Source of the DNA: Planctomycetota bacterium | GTDB taxonomy: Bacteria; Planctomycetota; UBA1135; GCA-002686595 | Length of the DNA stretch: 64,000 nt | Assembly: GCA_023150475.1 (NCBI GenBank) | Contig: JAKLKU010000005.1 | Coordinates: 1 to 64,000, forward strand | Direction of reading: 5' to 3' | Program-made: the position numbers and the translations under genes | Shown here: positions 18,818-28,973 of the stretch, one piece after another | Position numbering within the stretch: position 1 is the stretch's first letter | How the letters are laid out: every line of letters starts with the position of its first letter | Notes under the pieces: generated by a model | The model's input: the letters and a program-made list of their open reading frames with translations, nothing else | The model's database searches: none | Told to the model about the DNA's origin: nothing

Positions 18818-20422
18818 GTGCCCAGTGATATCCGCCACCCCGCGCGTCCGTCTTCCGGATTCCTTCGCGCGTTCTCGGGTTCGTTGCTCGCGCTCGCGGC
18901 GAGCGTGTCGGTCGGCGCGGTGTGCGCTCACGCCGCGCCACAGGACGGCCCGCCGCCGGAGTGGGAACCGCAGGATCCGTTGGTCGAGTTCGTGGAGAGC
19001 TGCAAGGCCGCGTTGACCGGCGGCGGACCGGTCGGGGCGCACACGGCGCTGCTGACGGGGCGTGGAACGCTCTACGGCAAGCCCGCGAAGACGCAGTTGC
19101 TCGTCGAGCCCGGGCCGCGCTACCTACTCGAAGTCGACTCCGACCTCGACTTCACGTGGGCGTACTCGCCGAACGCGAGCTGGGAGCTCGACGAAACCGG
19201 CGCGCAGTGGCCGCTCGAGTTCGCCGACGCCGAGTTCGTGACGTGGATCTTCCTCGTGATGAGCGGCGACTGGCTCTTCGATCCGGAGTTCGCGCCGGCG
19301 ATCACGGTCGAGCTCGGCGACGACGACGGCGAAGGCGAGCTCCAACACGCGCGCTTGTCGCTCGAGCGCGGCGTGCTCGACGCGCGGCTCTCGGTGTACC
19401 GCGCGTCGAAGCTGCCCGCGAAGCTCGTGCTCGACGACGGCGAGAGCGAGACGACGATCGAGTTCTCGCGCTGGAGCGAAGGCCCCGGCCACCTCTGGCC
19501 GATGCGCACCGTGATCGGCGACACGAGCGGAACCGTGATCGAGTTCGAGCGCTTCACGCCGCCGCCGAGTTACCTGGTCGATCCGTTCGCGCGCAAGGTG
19601 CCGATCGAGGACACGACGTTCGACGCGAAAACACCCGAGGCCGTCGAATGCAAACGCGCGGCGAACGGGCAGTGGCTCGTCCATCCGCGCATCGACGGCC
19701 GCGACGTCGGTTGGTTCCTGTTCCAGCCCGGCGCGCCGAGTTGGCTCGACGCGAAGGCGGCGAAGCTCGTCGAGCCGACGATCGTCGGCCGCCGCCCCGC
19801 GCCGGACGACGAGCTCCGCCTCTCCGACGTCGTGCGGACGAAATCGCTCTCGCTCGGCCCGCTGACCTGGCGCGCGCCGGTGTTCGGCGTCGCGGACACT
19901 TCCGGTTGGACCGAAGTGTTCGGCGTCGAAGTCGCGGGTTCGCTCGGCTCCGCCGTCCTGCGCCGCGCCGTGGTGACCGTCGATTTCGCGAGCTCGACGC
20001 TCGGCCTGCGGCCGACGGTGGGATCGGCGCTCGAGGAGGCGAGCTGGAGCCCGCTGCATTCGATCGGCTACGCGCCGTGCACGCTCGCCAAGATCGCCGG
20101 TGTCGAGGGTCTGCTCGAGCTCGGCATCGATCCCGACGGACAAGTCACGTTCCACGCGCCGTTCGTGCGTCGGGCGAAGCTCGTCGAACCCGAGGACTTC
20201 GCGCGCGCGGAGACGATCGGCGTCGCGGGCGAGCTCTCCGCGCTCGAGATCGGCGGGACGACGCTCGAGAAAGTCACCGCCTATTTCTCGACCGACGAGA
20301 GCCGACCGTTCGCCGTCCGCTCGGTCGCCGGTGAGTTCCCCTGCGAGCTCTTCGGCTCGCGCGCGCGGATCGTGTTCGACCTGCCGGCGCGACGGCTCGG
20401 AGTCCTACGCGCTCCGAAGTGA
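18818..20422 (+). CDS. Secreted retropepsin-like (aspartyl protease fold) protein, probably catalytically degenerate
   Basis: GTG start with signal peptide; GVEVAGSLGSAVLRRAVVTVDFASSTLGL resembles the second half of retropepsin-like domains. Confidence 0.55.
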   Translation: MPSDIRHPARPSSGFLRAFSGSLLALAASVSVGAVCAHAAPQDGPPPEWEPQDPLVEFVESCKAALTGGGPVGAHTALLTGRGTLYGKPAKTQLLVEPGPRYLLEVDSDLDFTWAYSPNASWELDETGAQWPLEFADAEFVTWIFLVMSGDWLFDPEFAPAITVELGDDDGEGELQHARLSLERGVLDARLSVYRASKLPAKLVLDDGESETTIEFSRWSEGPGHLWPMRTVIGDTSGTVIEFERFTPPPSYLVDPFARKVPIEDTTFDAKTPEAVECKRAANGQWLVHPRIDGRDVGWFLFQPGAPSWLDAKAAKLVEPTIVGRRPAPDDELRLSDVVRTKSLSLGPLTWRAPVFGVADTSGWTEVFGVEVAGSLGSAVLRRAVVTVDFASSTLGLRPTVGSALEEASWSPLHSIGYAPCTLAKIAGVEGLLELGIDPDGQVTFHAPFVRRAKLVEPEDFARAETIGVAGELSALEIGGTTLEKVTAYFSTDESRPFAVRSVAGEFPCELFGSRARIVFDLPARRLGVLRAPK

Positions 20423-20478
20423 TCGTGCGCGTTGCGCGCGGCTTGCGCGACTTGGCTCGCGAGGTACGCTCGCCCGCC

Positions 20479-22257
20479 ATGAAGCACGTGCGAGTAGCGG
20501 TCGTGGCGGCGTCGCTCGCTGTCGCGGGTTGCAGTGAACGAGGCGCGCAGGCCGAAGGGCCGCAGAACGAGACGCACCCGGCCGGTGCGACGCAACCGAG
20601 CACGTCCAAGCTCGAGTTCGTCGACGTCGCGGCCGCCGCCGGCATCGACGTGGTCGTCGAATGCGGCGATCCGCGCCGTTGGTACATCCTCGAGAGCAAC
20701 GGCTCGGGCGCCGCGTGGCTCGACTACGACGCCGACGGCGACCAGGATCTGTTCGTCGCCAACGGTGCCAAGTGCGTCTACGTCGACGACGGCAAGCGCA
20801 TCGAGCTCGCCAAGTCCTGGAACGGCGCGCGGCTCTATCGCAACGACGGCAAACTGCGCTTCACCGACGTGTCGCGGGAAGCATTGCCGGCGCTCGCGAT
20901 CGACCTGCAGAACGGCGTCGCGACCGGCGACGTCGACGACGACGGCGACACCGACCTCTACCTCGCCAACTTCGGACGCGACGTGCTGCTCGTGAACCAA
21001 GGCGGCAAGTTCGTCGACGGCACGGCCGCCGCCGGGCTCGGCTGCGAGCTCTACGGCGCGTCCGCCGCGTTCGGCGACGTCGACAACGACGGCGACCTCG
21101 ACCTCTACGTCGCCAACTACGTCGAGTTCGACCTCGCGAAGCCGCCGCTCGACGGCAAACGCGCCGTGCACGAAGGCGTCGAAGTCGGTTGGGGGCCCGT
21201 GCAGGAGAACAAACAAGGCTTCAACGTCGGAGCGCGCGACGTCTTCTACCTGAACGACGGTCACGGACGCTTCACCGACGCGACGGCGAGCGCCGGGCTC
21301 GAGCTTCCGACCGCGCTCTGCTCCTACGCCGTCGTGTTCAGCGACGTCGACCGCGACGGTTGGCAGGACATCCTCGTCGCGAACGACATCGAGCCGTGCA
21401 ACCTCTTCCGCAACCAGGGCGGCGGCAAGTTCGTCGAAGAGGGCGCGGTGCGCGGCTTCGCGCTCAACGCCGACGGCAAACCGACCGGCGCGATGGGACT
21501 TTCCGTCGAGGACTTCGACGGCGACGGCGACATGGACGTCCTGCGCACCAACTTCGACTTCGAGGCGAACTCGTTGCACGTCAACGACGGCAAGGGGCGG
21601 TTCGTCGATCGTGCGGCCGCGTTCGGCCTCGCCGAGCCCTCGATGAACGTGCTCGGTTGGGGCGGCGGCTTCTTCGACGCGGATCTCGACGGTGATCTCG
21701 ACGCGCTCGTCGCGAACGGTCACGTGTATCCGCAAGCGAAGGAGATCGGCATGAGCGGCTGGACGATGCCGACTCAGCTCTACGAGTGCGTCACCGGCGC
21801 GAACGGCGCGCCGACGTATCGCGACGTCACGAGCTCTGCCGGTCCGGGCCTCGCGCCGCTGACGAGCGCCCGCGGCATCGCGTTCGGCGATCCGGACGAC
21901 GATGGCGACGTCGACGCGCTCGTGATCGACCTCGACGCGCGCCCGCGGCTGCTCGAGAACCGCTCCGAACGCCGCGGCCGGTGGCTCGCCGTGCGCACGG
22001 TCGGCACCGCGTCGAACCGCGACGGGTACGGCGCGGTGATCCAAGTCGAAGCGGGCGGCAAGGTCTGGACCCGCGAGATGCGCTCGACGCAAGGCCTCTA
22101 TTCGTCGCACGACACGCGCCTCTCCTTCGGGCTCGGGCCCGTCGAGCGGGTCGACAAGCTCGTCGTGCGTTGGCCGAGCGGACGGCGCTCCGAACTCACC
22201 GACGTCGCGCTCGACCGCGTCGTGACCGTCACCGAACCCGAGGAGATCGCGCGATGA
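20479..22257 (+). CDS. CRTAC1-like lipoprotein: FG-GAP/VCBS repeats with ASPIC/UnbV C-terminus
   Basis: Lipobox LAVAGC; repeated DYDADGDQDLFVAN / DVDDDGDTDLYLANFG; C-terminal TREMRSTQGLYSSHDTRLSFGLGPVERVDKLVVRWPSG. Confidence 0.9.
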   Translation: MKHVRVAVVAASLAVAGCSERGAQAEGPQNETHPAGATQPSTSKLEFVDVAAAAGIDVVVECGDPRRWYILESNGSGAAWLDYDADGDQDLFVANGAKCVYVDDGKRIELAKSWNGARLYRNDGKLRFTDVSREALPALAIDLQNGVATGDVDDDGDTDLYLANFGRDVLLVNQGGKFVDGTAAAGLGCELYGASAAFGDVDNDGDLDLYVANYVEFDLAKPPLDGKRAVHEGVEVGWGPVQENKQGFNVGARDVFYLNDGHGRFTDATASAGLELPTALCSYAVVFSDVDRDGWQDILVANDIEPCNLFRNQGGGKFVEEGAVRGFALNADGKPTGAMGLSVEDFDGDGDMDVLRTNFDFEANSLHVNDGKGRFVDRAAAFGLAEPSMNVLGWGGGFFDADLDGDLDALVANGHVYPQAKEIGMSGWTMPTQLYECVTGANGAPTYRDVTSSAGPGLAPLTSARGIAFGDPDDDGDVDALVIDLDARPRLLENRSERRGRWLAVRTVGTASNRDGYGAVIQVEAGGKVWTREMRSTQGLYSSHDTRLSFGLGPVERVDKLVVRWPSGRRSELTDVALDRVVTVTEPEEIAR

Positions 22258-24452
22258 AGACGCTGCTCATCTATCCGCCGCAAGGTCACTTCACCCAGCC
22301 CTACCTCTCGATTCCGTCGCTCGCGGCGTACCTGCGACAAAAGGGCCTGAAGGACGTCAGCGTCCTCGACCTCAACATCGACGCGTACGACTCGTTCCTC
22401 ACGACGCCGCGGCTGCAGCGTTCGCTGGATCGTGTGCGCGCCGGCGAAGGACTGGCGCGCCTCGAAGCGCAGGAGTCGCTCGGCTTCACCGAGATGGAGC
22501 GGTACCAACTGCTCTCCGAGATCGCGCTCGCCGGTGACGAGATCGCGTCGCGCATCGAAGAGGCGAAGAACGTGCTGCGCAATCGCGAGCACTTCTACGA
22601 CTACCAGCGTTATCTCTGGGCCGGCCGCACGATCGAACAAGGCCTGCGACTCTTCTCCGCGGAGTTCGCGCCGACCAAACTCTCCGCGCACGGCTTCGTG
22701 ATGCGCAAACGCATCGAACGCTCGAAGGACATCGTCGCGGCGATCGACGACGAGCGCGAGAACCCGTTCGTCGAGTACTTCCGCGAGCGCGCGCTGCCGC
22801 GGATCCGCGAGCTCGACCCCGACGTGATCGGCATCTCGGTGACGTTCCCGAGCCAAGCGATCCCGGTGATGACGCTTGCGAAGCTGATCAAAGCGTGGAA
22901 ACCGAGCGTGCACATCACGCTCGGCGGCGGGTTGCTCGCGTACGTCGGCGAGAAGCTCGCGAAACGGCCCGAAGTGTGGAGCCTCGTCGACAGCTTCATC
23001 CTGCTCGAAGGCGAAGGGCCGCTGTGGCGCCTGATCGAGGAGCTCGGCTCGAAACGCGACCTCGCCAAGGTGCCCAACCTGATCTGGTGCGAGTCGAACG
23101 GCACCGTGCGCAAGAACGAGCAGGCCGAGCCGCTCGACATCAAGACGTTGCCGACGCCGGACTTCTCCGACCTGCCGCTCGACAAGTACTTCTCGCCGGA
23201 GCTCGTGCTGCCGCTCGCGGCGACGCGTGGCTGTTATTGGGGCAAGTGCGTGTTCTGCACGCTCTACACGGTGATCGGGCCGGGTTACCGCGGCCGCACG
23301 ATCGAGCAGACCGTCGATGACATGCGCGTCTTGAAGGAGCGCCACGGCGTCAAGAACTTCTACCTCGCGATCGAGGACTTGCCGCCGAACATGATCAAGG
23401 CGTTCCCGCGCGAGATCCTGAATCAGAAGCTCGACGTGCACTGGTGGGCGGATTCACGACTGGAATACGAGCACTACACGCCCGAGCTGCTCGACGAAAT
23501 GAAGCGCTCGGGCTGCGTGCGGCTCGCGTTCGGTTTCGAGAGCTCCGTCAACCGCGTGCTCGACCGAATGTGCAAGGGCATCGAAGCGCAGAAGGGCGTC
23601 GAGCTGATCCGCCGCGTCCACGACGCCGGGATCTCGGTGACGCTCTACGTGATGATCGGTTTCCCGACCGAGACGCGCGACGAAGCGCTCGACACGTTGA
23701 AGACGATCGTCGCGAACCAACGCTGGATCCAAGAAGTCAGCGTGCGTGTCTTCTATCTCGACGAACGCTCGGAGATCTTCCAGCGTCGCCAAGAATTCGA
23801 CATCGCGGAGATCTTTCCGGATCCCGAAGCCGACCTGCAGGTCTACTACGACTTCAACACGTCGAGCGGCATGAGCCGGCGTGAAGCGCGCGACGTCTAT
23901 CTCGAGTTCACTCGCGCGCTGCGCTCGCACTTCCCGGTGTTCCAGAACACCAACATGCTCTACCACGAGCTGAAGAGTCACTATTTCCTCTACCTCGTGC
24001 GCCACGGCTCGTGGCAAGGGCTCAAGACGGAAGTGCTCGACCGACCGGCGACGCCGAAGTTGCCCGCGGCGCCGAAACGCAGCGCGAGGCTCAAGACGAT
24101 GGAGCTCGCGTTCGATCGCGGCGAAATCGATCGGCGCCTCGGCGCCGTCGACAGCTTCACGCTGCGGCCGCGTTATCAGTCCGACCTGATCGAGGACGAG
24201 GACCGCGCCAAGCTCGACCGCGAGTTCGCGCGCGAGCGGCACGCGCCGTCGACCTTGATCTACGACCGAGCGAGCGGCGAACTCCGCGCCGTGACGCCCG
24301 ACGTCGCGGAACTTCTCGCACGCTGCGACGGCAAACGCACCGTCGAACAAGTCGTCGAGCTGATCCCGCAGCCCCACCGGGATGCGGCGCTCGCGTGTGT
24401 GCGGGAGCTCGCCCAAGCCGGTATGCTCGTCGGCGAGGAGCAGTCGCGATGA
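22254..24452 (+). CDS. B12-binding-domain radical SAM protein with PqqD-like C-terminal domain
   Basis: N-terminal cobalamin-binding-like LLIYPPQG...LGGGLLAY; RGCYWGKCVFC cluster motif; C-terminal LRAVTPDVAELLARCDGKRTVEQVVELI...CVRELAQAGMLV; ATGA overlap with preceding gene. Confidence 0.85.
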   Translation: MKTLLIYPPQGHFTQPYLSIPSLAAYLRQKGLKDVSVLDLNIDAYDSFLTTPRLQRSLDRVRAGEGLARLEAQESLGFTEMERYQLLSEIALAGDEIASRIEEAKNVLRNREHFYDYQRYLWAGRTIEQGLRLFSAEFAPTKLSAHGFVMRKRIERSKDIVAAIDDERENPFVEYFRERALPRIRELDPDVIGISVTFPSQAIPVMTLAKLIKAWKPSVHITLGGGLLAYVGEKLAKRPEVWSLVDSFILLEGEGPLWRLIEELGSKRDLAKVPNLIWCESNGTVRKNEQAEPLDIKTLPTPDFSDLPLDKYFSPELVLPLAATRGCYWGKCVFCTLYTVIGPGYRGRTIEQTVDDMRVLKERHGVKNFYLAIEDLPPNMIKAFPREILNQKLDVHWWADSRLEYEHYTPELLDEMKRSGCVRLAFGFESSVNRVLDRMCKGIEAQKGVELIRRVHDAGISVTLYVMIGFPTETRDEALDTLKTIVANQRWIQEVSVRVFYLDERSEIFQRRQEFDIAEIFPDPEADLQVYYDFNTSSGMSRREARDVYLEFTRALRSHFPVFQNTNMLYHELKSHYFLYLVRHGSWQGLKTEVLDRPATPKLPAAPKRSARLKTMELAFDRGEIDRRLGAVDSFTLRPRYQSDLIEDEDRAKLDREFARERHAPSTLIYDRASGELRAVTPDVAELLARCDGKRTVEQVVELIPQPHRDAALACVRELAQAGMLVGEEQSR

Positions 24453-24622
24453 AGGAAGAGAAGCGCAACGACGAAGCGAAGCCGTCGACTCCCCCGCCGA
24501 CGGATCCGAAGAAGGCCCACGCCGAGAAGGATCCGGCCGCGCCGAAGCCGAAGTACGTGTTCAAGATCGTCCCGGCGGACCCGAAGAACACGCTCGACTT
24601 CGAGGACACCGCCGACAAGTGA
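24449..24622 (+). CDS. 57-aa Pro/Lys/Asp-rich peptide (candidate modification substrate)
   Basis: MKEEKRNDEAKPSTPPPTDPKKAHAEKDPAAPKPKYVFKIVPADPKNTLDFEDTADK; ATG overlaps stop of radical SAM gene (ATGA). Confidence 0.65.
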   Translation: MKEEKRNDEAKPSTPPPTDPKKAHAEKDPAAPKPKYVFKIVPADPKNTLDFEDTADK

Positions 24623-24672
24623 TCCGCACGTGCGCCTGGGCGAGCGGCGGCGGCGAACGCTGCCGACGCTGC

Positions 24673-27600
24673 TCAGCGGTGATGGAGCGCGCCCAACGCG
24701 GCGTGCTCGCCGTCGGTCGTGCGCTCGACGTCCACGGCGTCGGGTCCGTCAGGCTCGCGCTCGACGAGCGCCTCGCGTTCCACTTCGACGACACGGTCCC
24801 CGATGCGCACCGTCGCGCCGCCGAAGCCGTGGTACACGCGCACGCGGCGTGAGCGATCGAGCGGCTCGCCGTCGAGGCTCGTCAGCGTGAAGAGCGCGCC
24901 CGTCGGATACTCGACGCCGCGGTACGCGAGCGCGTAGAAGCCGACGAACGTCGGGCTGTCGATCCAGACACCGAACTGCGGCAGACGGACGTCGCCGACC
25001 GTGACGACGTCGCCCGAATAGTTGCCGACGATCGTCGCGTCGCCGAAGCGCGTGCGTTCGACCGTCAGAGCTTCGTTCAAGAAGCGGTGGTCGCTCATCG
25101 GCACGTCCTCGGTGAGGCGCGCGAGCGGACTCAAGAGCTCGTAGACGTTCTTGATCGAGCGGTCCGCGCGGCAGAGCTCGCGCCCCCAGCCATCGGCGCC
25201 ACGCGCGTACGCCGCGCTGCTCGAGCTCCACGGCGCGGGTTCGTAGCTCCAGCGACCGTTCTCGCGTCGCAGCACGCCGATGCGGTGCCGGCCGCGCTGC
25301 GACGGGAAACCGACCAGGCTCCGCCGCGACCCATCCGACGTGAAGCCGACCAAGACGTCCCAAGCACCGTCGCGCGGCGCGCGGAGCTCGAGTTCGCGCG
25401 GCGCGAGCTCGACGACGTCCCCGCGCCGCCACAGCGCCGTCGACACTTCCGGCGCGAAGTCGTCCTGGAAGTCGATCAGCTCCGTCATCGGCGCGTCCGG
25501 CGCGCGGAAGTGCGCGAAGAAACCGAGCTCGGTCGCGAGGTCTTCCGAGACGCGGAAGCGCCAACGCAAACGGGGCGCGCCGTTCGCCGCGGACTCGCAG
25601 CCGACGATCTCCGGCACGATCGCGAGTTCGGCGCCGCGCTCGCGCGAGTCGTAGTCGCGATCGTCGAACCAGAACTCGGGCGCTTCGGCGTAGAGCGCAT
25701 GATCGACGACGCGTTTCGCGTCGCACACGTCGATGCAGTCCTCCTGTTTCGCTTGGAGGTGCACGCAGTCGCCGTAGACGAGCTCGAAGAGCGGGATGAC
25801 GTTCTGGTACGTGCGCTCGAAGAGTTTGTACGAGAGCAACCCTTCGAACGTGTCGAGCAACGGCACGCCCCACTCCTTGCCGCCTTCACCGCCGACGATC
25901 GGGAAGCTCCGTCGCGCGAGCTCGCAGAGCCGTTGCTTCTCGCTCACGTCGCCGCCGCGGTCGAGCGGGTGCTCCGGAGCCGCGCACGTGCCGAGTTTGA
26001 CCGAGAGGATCGTGTCCGAGAACACGTGGTCGACGCCGTAACGCGCCGACATCTCGCGCCAGTTGGGCACGGCGAAGTCGGCTTGACGCGCGGAACAGAT
26101 GCGGAAGGCGCGACCGCCTTCCCACAGGCCCGCGGTGCGCGGCTTGCCGTCCGGATCCGCCTCGAGCACGCATTCGTCCCACGACGGCGCGTCGGCGTAC
26201 ATGTCCTGCGTGTTGTCGTGGAGGCCGAAGAGGAAGCCCTCGCGCCGCACGCTCGTGGCGCAGGCCGCGAGCGCTTCGTCGCCGCCGCACTCGTCGTTCG
26301 CCGGCAACACGTCGGGCAGTTGGTTGTCGTAGCCACGCCGGTTCCAACCGCGCACGATCACGAGCGCACGTTCGATGTCGAGATCTCGCCTCCAGTGCGT
26401 CGCGGCCGCGGCGATGTCCGCGAAACGGTTGTGGAGCCCGACGACCTCCTCGGTGCCGGTGTTCAGGAGCCCGCCGGGTTGCGAGCGCATCAACGCCGTC
26501 GCGCGGAACAGCGCGGCGCCGGAGAAGCGCTCGAGCTCCGGCGAACTCTCGCGCTTCTTCGCGAGCGGCACGACGAGCCCGCGCTCGGTCGCGAACTCGC
26601 GGTACGCTCGCGCGACTTCGACGTAACCGCCGCGGCCGAGCGGCCAGAGCTCCGCATGCCCGGTGCCGTCCGCGAGCTCGAGCGTGAACGACAGCCAACG
26701 CGCTCCCGGCACGAGCGGTGCGTCGCGGACGTCGACGTGCGTGCGCATGATCGTCCGCAGGTCGTCCCACGCGACGAGGATCGCGCCGTGGCCCTGCGTC
26801 GCGCCGAACATCGCCATCGACGTGTCGTCGTAGGTCACGTACCGCCGTTCCTGCGGCAAACCGCGCGTCGTCGGCAGGATCGAACCGATCTGCCGCGGCA
26901 ACACGCCGTAGCCGCGCTGCGCGTCGGTCGTCACCAGCGCGCGATCGAGCACGGCGAGCGAGACGACGGTGGCACCACCGGTCGACGTCGAGGCCGAATC
27001 GACGAGCAGCCGGCGCCGATCTGCGGACACCGAGAACGTCACGCGCACGTCGACGCCCTCGAGCCCGGCTTCGCGCGGCGGCCGCCACTTGCAGACGAAC
27101 GAGCCGCCTTCGTCGACGACGCTCGTGAAGCGTTCGAGATCGACGTCGACCGCGCTACCGTCCGGCTTCGCGACGCGCACCCAACCAAAACGCGGCGTGA
27201 GAGGGTTCGAACACCACAGCGCGTCGACGCGGTGGTCGACGAGCATCCAACTGCTGCGATCCAAGTCGATCGCGAAGCTCCAGCCGTCGCCGGAGAGCGA
27301 GACGGGATTCCGCAGCCGTCCGAGCAGTGTCTGCCTGCGAGCATCGCAAGTCGTCGCGTCGAGAGCGCGCGGTTGCCAATCGTCGGACGACGAAGCAGCG
27401 CGATCGACGCGCAACGTTCCGAGGCTCGACTCCGACACCAGCGCACTCGCGACCCGCGAGTCGTAGAGTCCCGCGTGCACTCGGTACTCGCCGTCGGGCA
27501 CGTCCTTCGGCACGACGACGATGCGCGGGCCGATCTCGACGCGCCGGCCGGCGGACCAGGTCCGCGCGGGCGGATCGGCGGCTCGATCGTGTTGCGCGAC

Positions 27601-27906
27601 GATGCGCTCGCACGTCGGGCGCGTCGGATCCTCGAGGTGCACGAAACTGACGCAGTCGCTCGTCGCGGGCAGGCTGCCGTGATTCTCGAAGATCAGGAGG
27701 TACGAGAACTCGTCACCCGGACGGACGACTCGTGGTTCGAAACGCACGTCGACGAGCTTCGGCGCGAACGTCGGCGGCGCCGACGAAGCCACGACCGCCG
27801 CGTCCGACTGCGCGGTGGACGGAACGGAAGAGTCGGGCGAGCAAGCGTACGCGGCGACGATCGAAGCGAGCGCAAGCGACGTCCGACGGACGTGCGAAGC
27901 GAGCAT
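24673..27906 (-). CDS. Large lipoprotein, DUF5696-like putative glycosidase
   Basis: Lipobox-like SIVAAYAC; ALVIVRGWNRRGYDNQLPDVLPANDECGG, GFLFGLHDNTQDMY, GVDHVFSDTI TIM-barrel-like motifs. Confidence 0.7.
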   Translation of the reverse strand: MLASHVRRTSLALASIVAAYACSPDSSVPSTAQSDAAVVASSAPPTFAPKLVDVRFEPRVVRPGDEFSYLLIFENHGSLPATSDCVSFVHLEDPTRPTCERIVAQHDRAADPPARTWSAGRRVEIGPRIVVVPKDVPDGEYRVHAGLYDSRVASALVSESSLGTLRVDRAASSSDDWQPRALDATTCDARRQTLLGRLRNPVSLSGDGWSFAIDLDRSSWMLVDHRVDALWCSNPLTPRFGWVRVAKPDGSAVDVDLERFTSVVDEGGSFVCKWRPPREAGLEGVDVRVTFSVSADRRRLLVDSASTSTGGATVVSLAVLDRALVTTDAQRGYGVLPRQIGSILPTTRGLPQERRYVTYDDTSMAMFGATQGHGAILVAWDDLRTIMRTHVDVRDAPLVPGARWLSFTLELADGTGHAELWPLGRGGYVEVARAYREFATERGLVVPLAKKRESSPELERFSGAALFRATALMRSQPGGLLNTGTEEVVGLHNRFADIAAAATHWRRDLDIERALVIVRGWNRRGYDNQLPDVLPANDECGGDEALAACATSVRREGFLFGLHDNTQDMYADAPSWDECVLEADPDGKPRTAGLWEGGRAFRICSARQADFAVPNWREMSARYGVDHVFSDTILSVKLGTCAAPEHPLDRGGDVSEKQRLCELARRSFPIVGGEGGKEWGVPLLDTFEGLLSYKLFERTYQNVIPLFELVYGDCVHLQAKQEDCIDVCDAKRVVDHALYAEAPEFWFDDRDYDSRERGAELAIVPEIVGCESAANGAPRLRWRFRVSEDLATELGFFAHFRAPDAPMTELIDFQDDFAPEVSTALWRRGDVVELAPRELELRAPRDGAWDVLVGFTSDGSRRSLVGFPSQRGRHRIGVLRRENGRWSYEPAPWSSSSAAYARGADGWGRELCRADRSIKNVYELLSPLARLTEDVPMSDHRFLNEALTVERTRFGDATIVGNYSGDVVTVGDVRLPQFGVWIDSPTFVGFYALAYRGVEYPTGALFTLTSLDGEPLDRSRRVRVYHGFGGATVRIGDRVVEVEREALVEREPDGPDAVDVERTTDGEHAALGALHHR

Positions 27907-27983
27907 CTCGAGCCTTGCGACGGCTCGACTCTAACCGCGGGCTCCCGAGAAGTGCGGCGTGAAGGACTGCGCAGGCGCTTCGG

Positions 27984-28538
27984 TCAACGTGCGTAGACGC
28001 CGGTCGGAGCCCACACGGCGGAGGGGCCGCCCCCGATGCCCACGGGCGGCAGGGTGACCGCGATCGGCTTGCCATCGACCTTGATCTCGGCCTTGCCGGC
28101 GCGGCCTTCGACGCCCTGCTGCGCGAAGGGCATCGGCGAGCCCACCGGACGGTGGATGAGCTCGCACGGACCGAGCTCGGTCAACGTCACTTCGAACACG
28201 TGCCCCGCGACGTCGATGCGTGACGCGACGGCGTTCGGCAAGTCGACGCAGATCGCGATGCGAGCCGCGAAGAGCGGCGCCTTCTCGAACGGCGTGTCTT
28301 TGAAGATGCGCGGCCCGAAGTAACCACCGACGGTCGCATCGGTGCACACGAATCCGGCGAGCACCGGCGGCGCCTTCGGATCCGGCTGCCACACGATCAT
28401 GCCGGCCGGCGCGGAACCGAAGGGCGTGTGCACGACGCGCGCGACGTGCACGAGCACGTTCGGCATCGCGAGCCCGCTCGCCGTGAAGCCTGCGACGTCG
28501 ACGCCGCCTTCCCAGGACATCCATTCCTTGATCGCCAT
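27984..28538 (-). CDS. Hypothetical protein
   Basis: 184-aa ORF from MAIKEWMSWEGGVDVAGFTASG; coding-like composition, no signal peptide. Confidence 0.6.
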   Translation of the reverse strand: MAIKEWMSWEGGVDVAGFTASGLAMPNVLVHVARVVHTPFGSAPAGMIVWQPDPKAPPVLAGFVCTDATVGGYFGPRIFKDTPFEKAPLFAARIAICVDLPNAVASRIDVAGHVFEVTLTELGPCELIHRPVGSPMPFAQQGVEGRAGKAEIKVDGKPIAVTLPPVGIGGGPSAVWAPTGVYAR

Positions 28539-28973
28539 GAGCTCAGGGGTTCCTTCGTGTTCGGGGACGCGTTTCGGGGCGTGTTCCAGCGTGTGTTTCG
28601 CGGTGTGCGGCCGAGCCGAAGCGCAGGCGCGGCCGGCGCGGACCGGTCCGCGTCGTTCGGGTGCGACGCGCGTTCGAGAGCGTAGCAGCCACGCCGGGCG
28701 CCGCGCCGTCGCGCGGAAGCTCGGAGCGAACGTGTGCCAGGCCGCGCTCACGATCGGGCGCGCGTCCGCGCCGCAGGGCGACGAGCTGACCAACGCTCGC
28801 GGACTCGCGCTCTCGGCCGAAGGACGTATTCGCGGCGAATCTAGGCGCAACGTCGAGGCACCGTCGAGGCCGGGTGCGGCGCCGTGCGTCACCGATGCAG
28901 GCCTCGATCGAGGACCGACCGCCGGTGAGCGCCGACGCTTCGCAAGAACCTCCACGCTGGCTCGCGTCGCACG

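Noticed and set aside
25087-27996. 969-aa plus-strand ORF opposite the 24673 lipoprotein
   Set aside because: Arg/Asp/Val-rich shadow translation; the minus strand has lipobox and fold-like motifs
28540-28960. Extended N-terminus of the 27984 gene
   Set aside because: Upstream extension is low-complexity; a natural start exists at 28538
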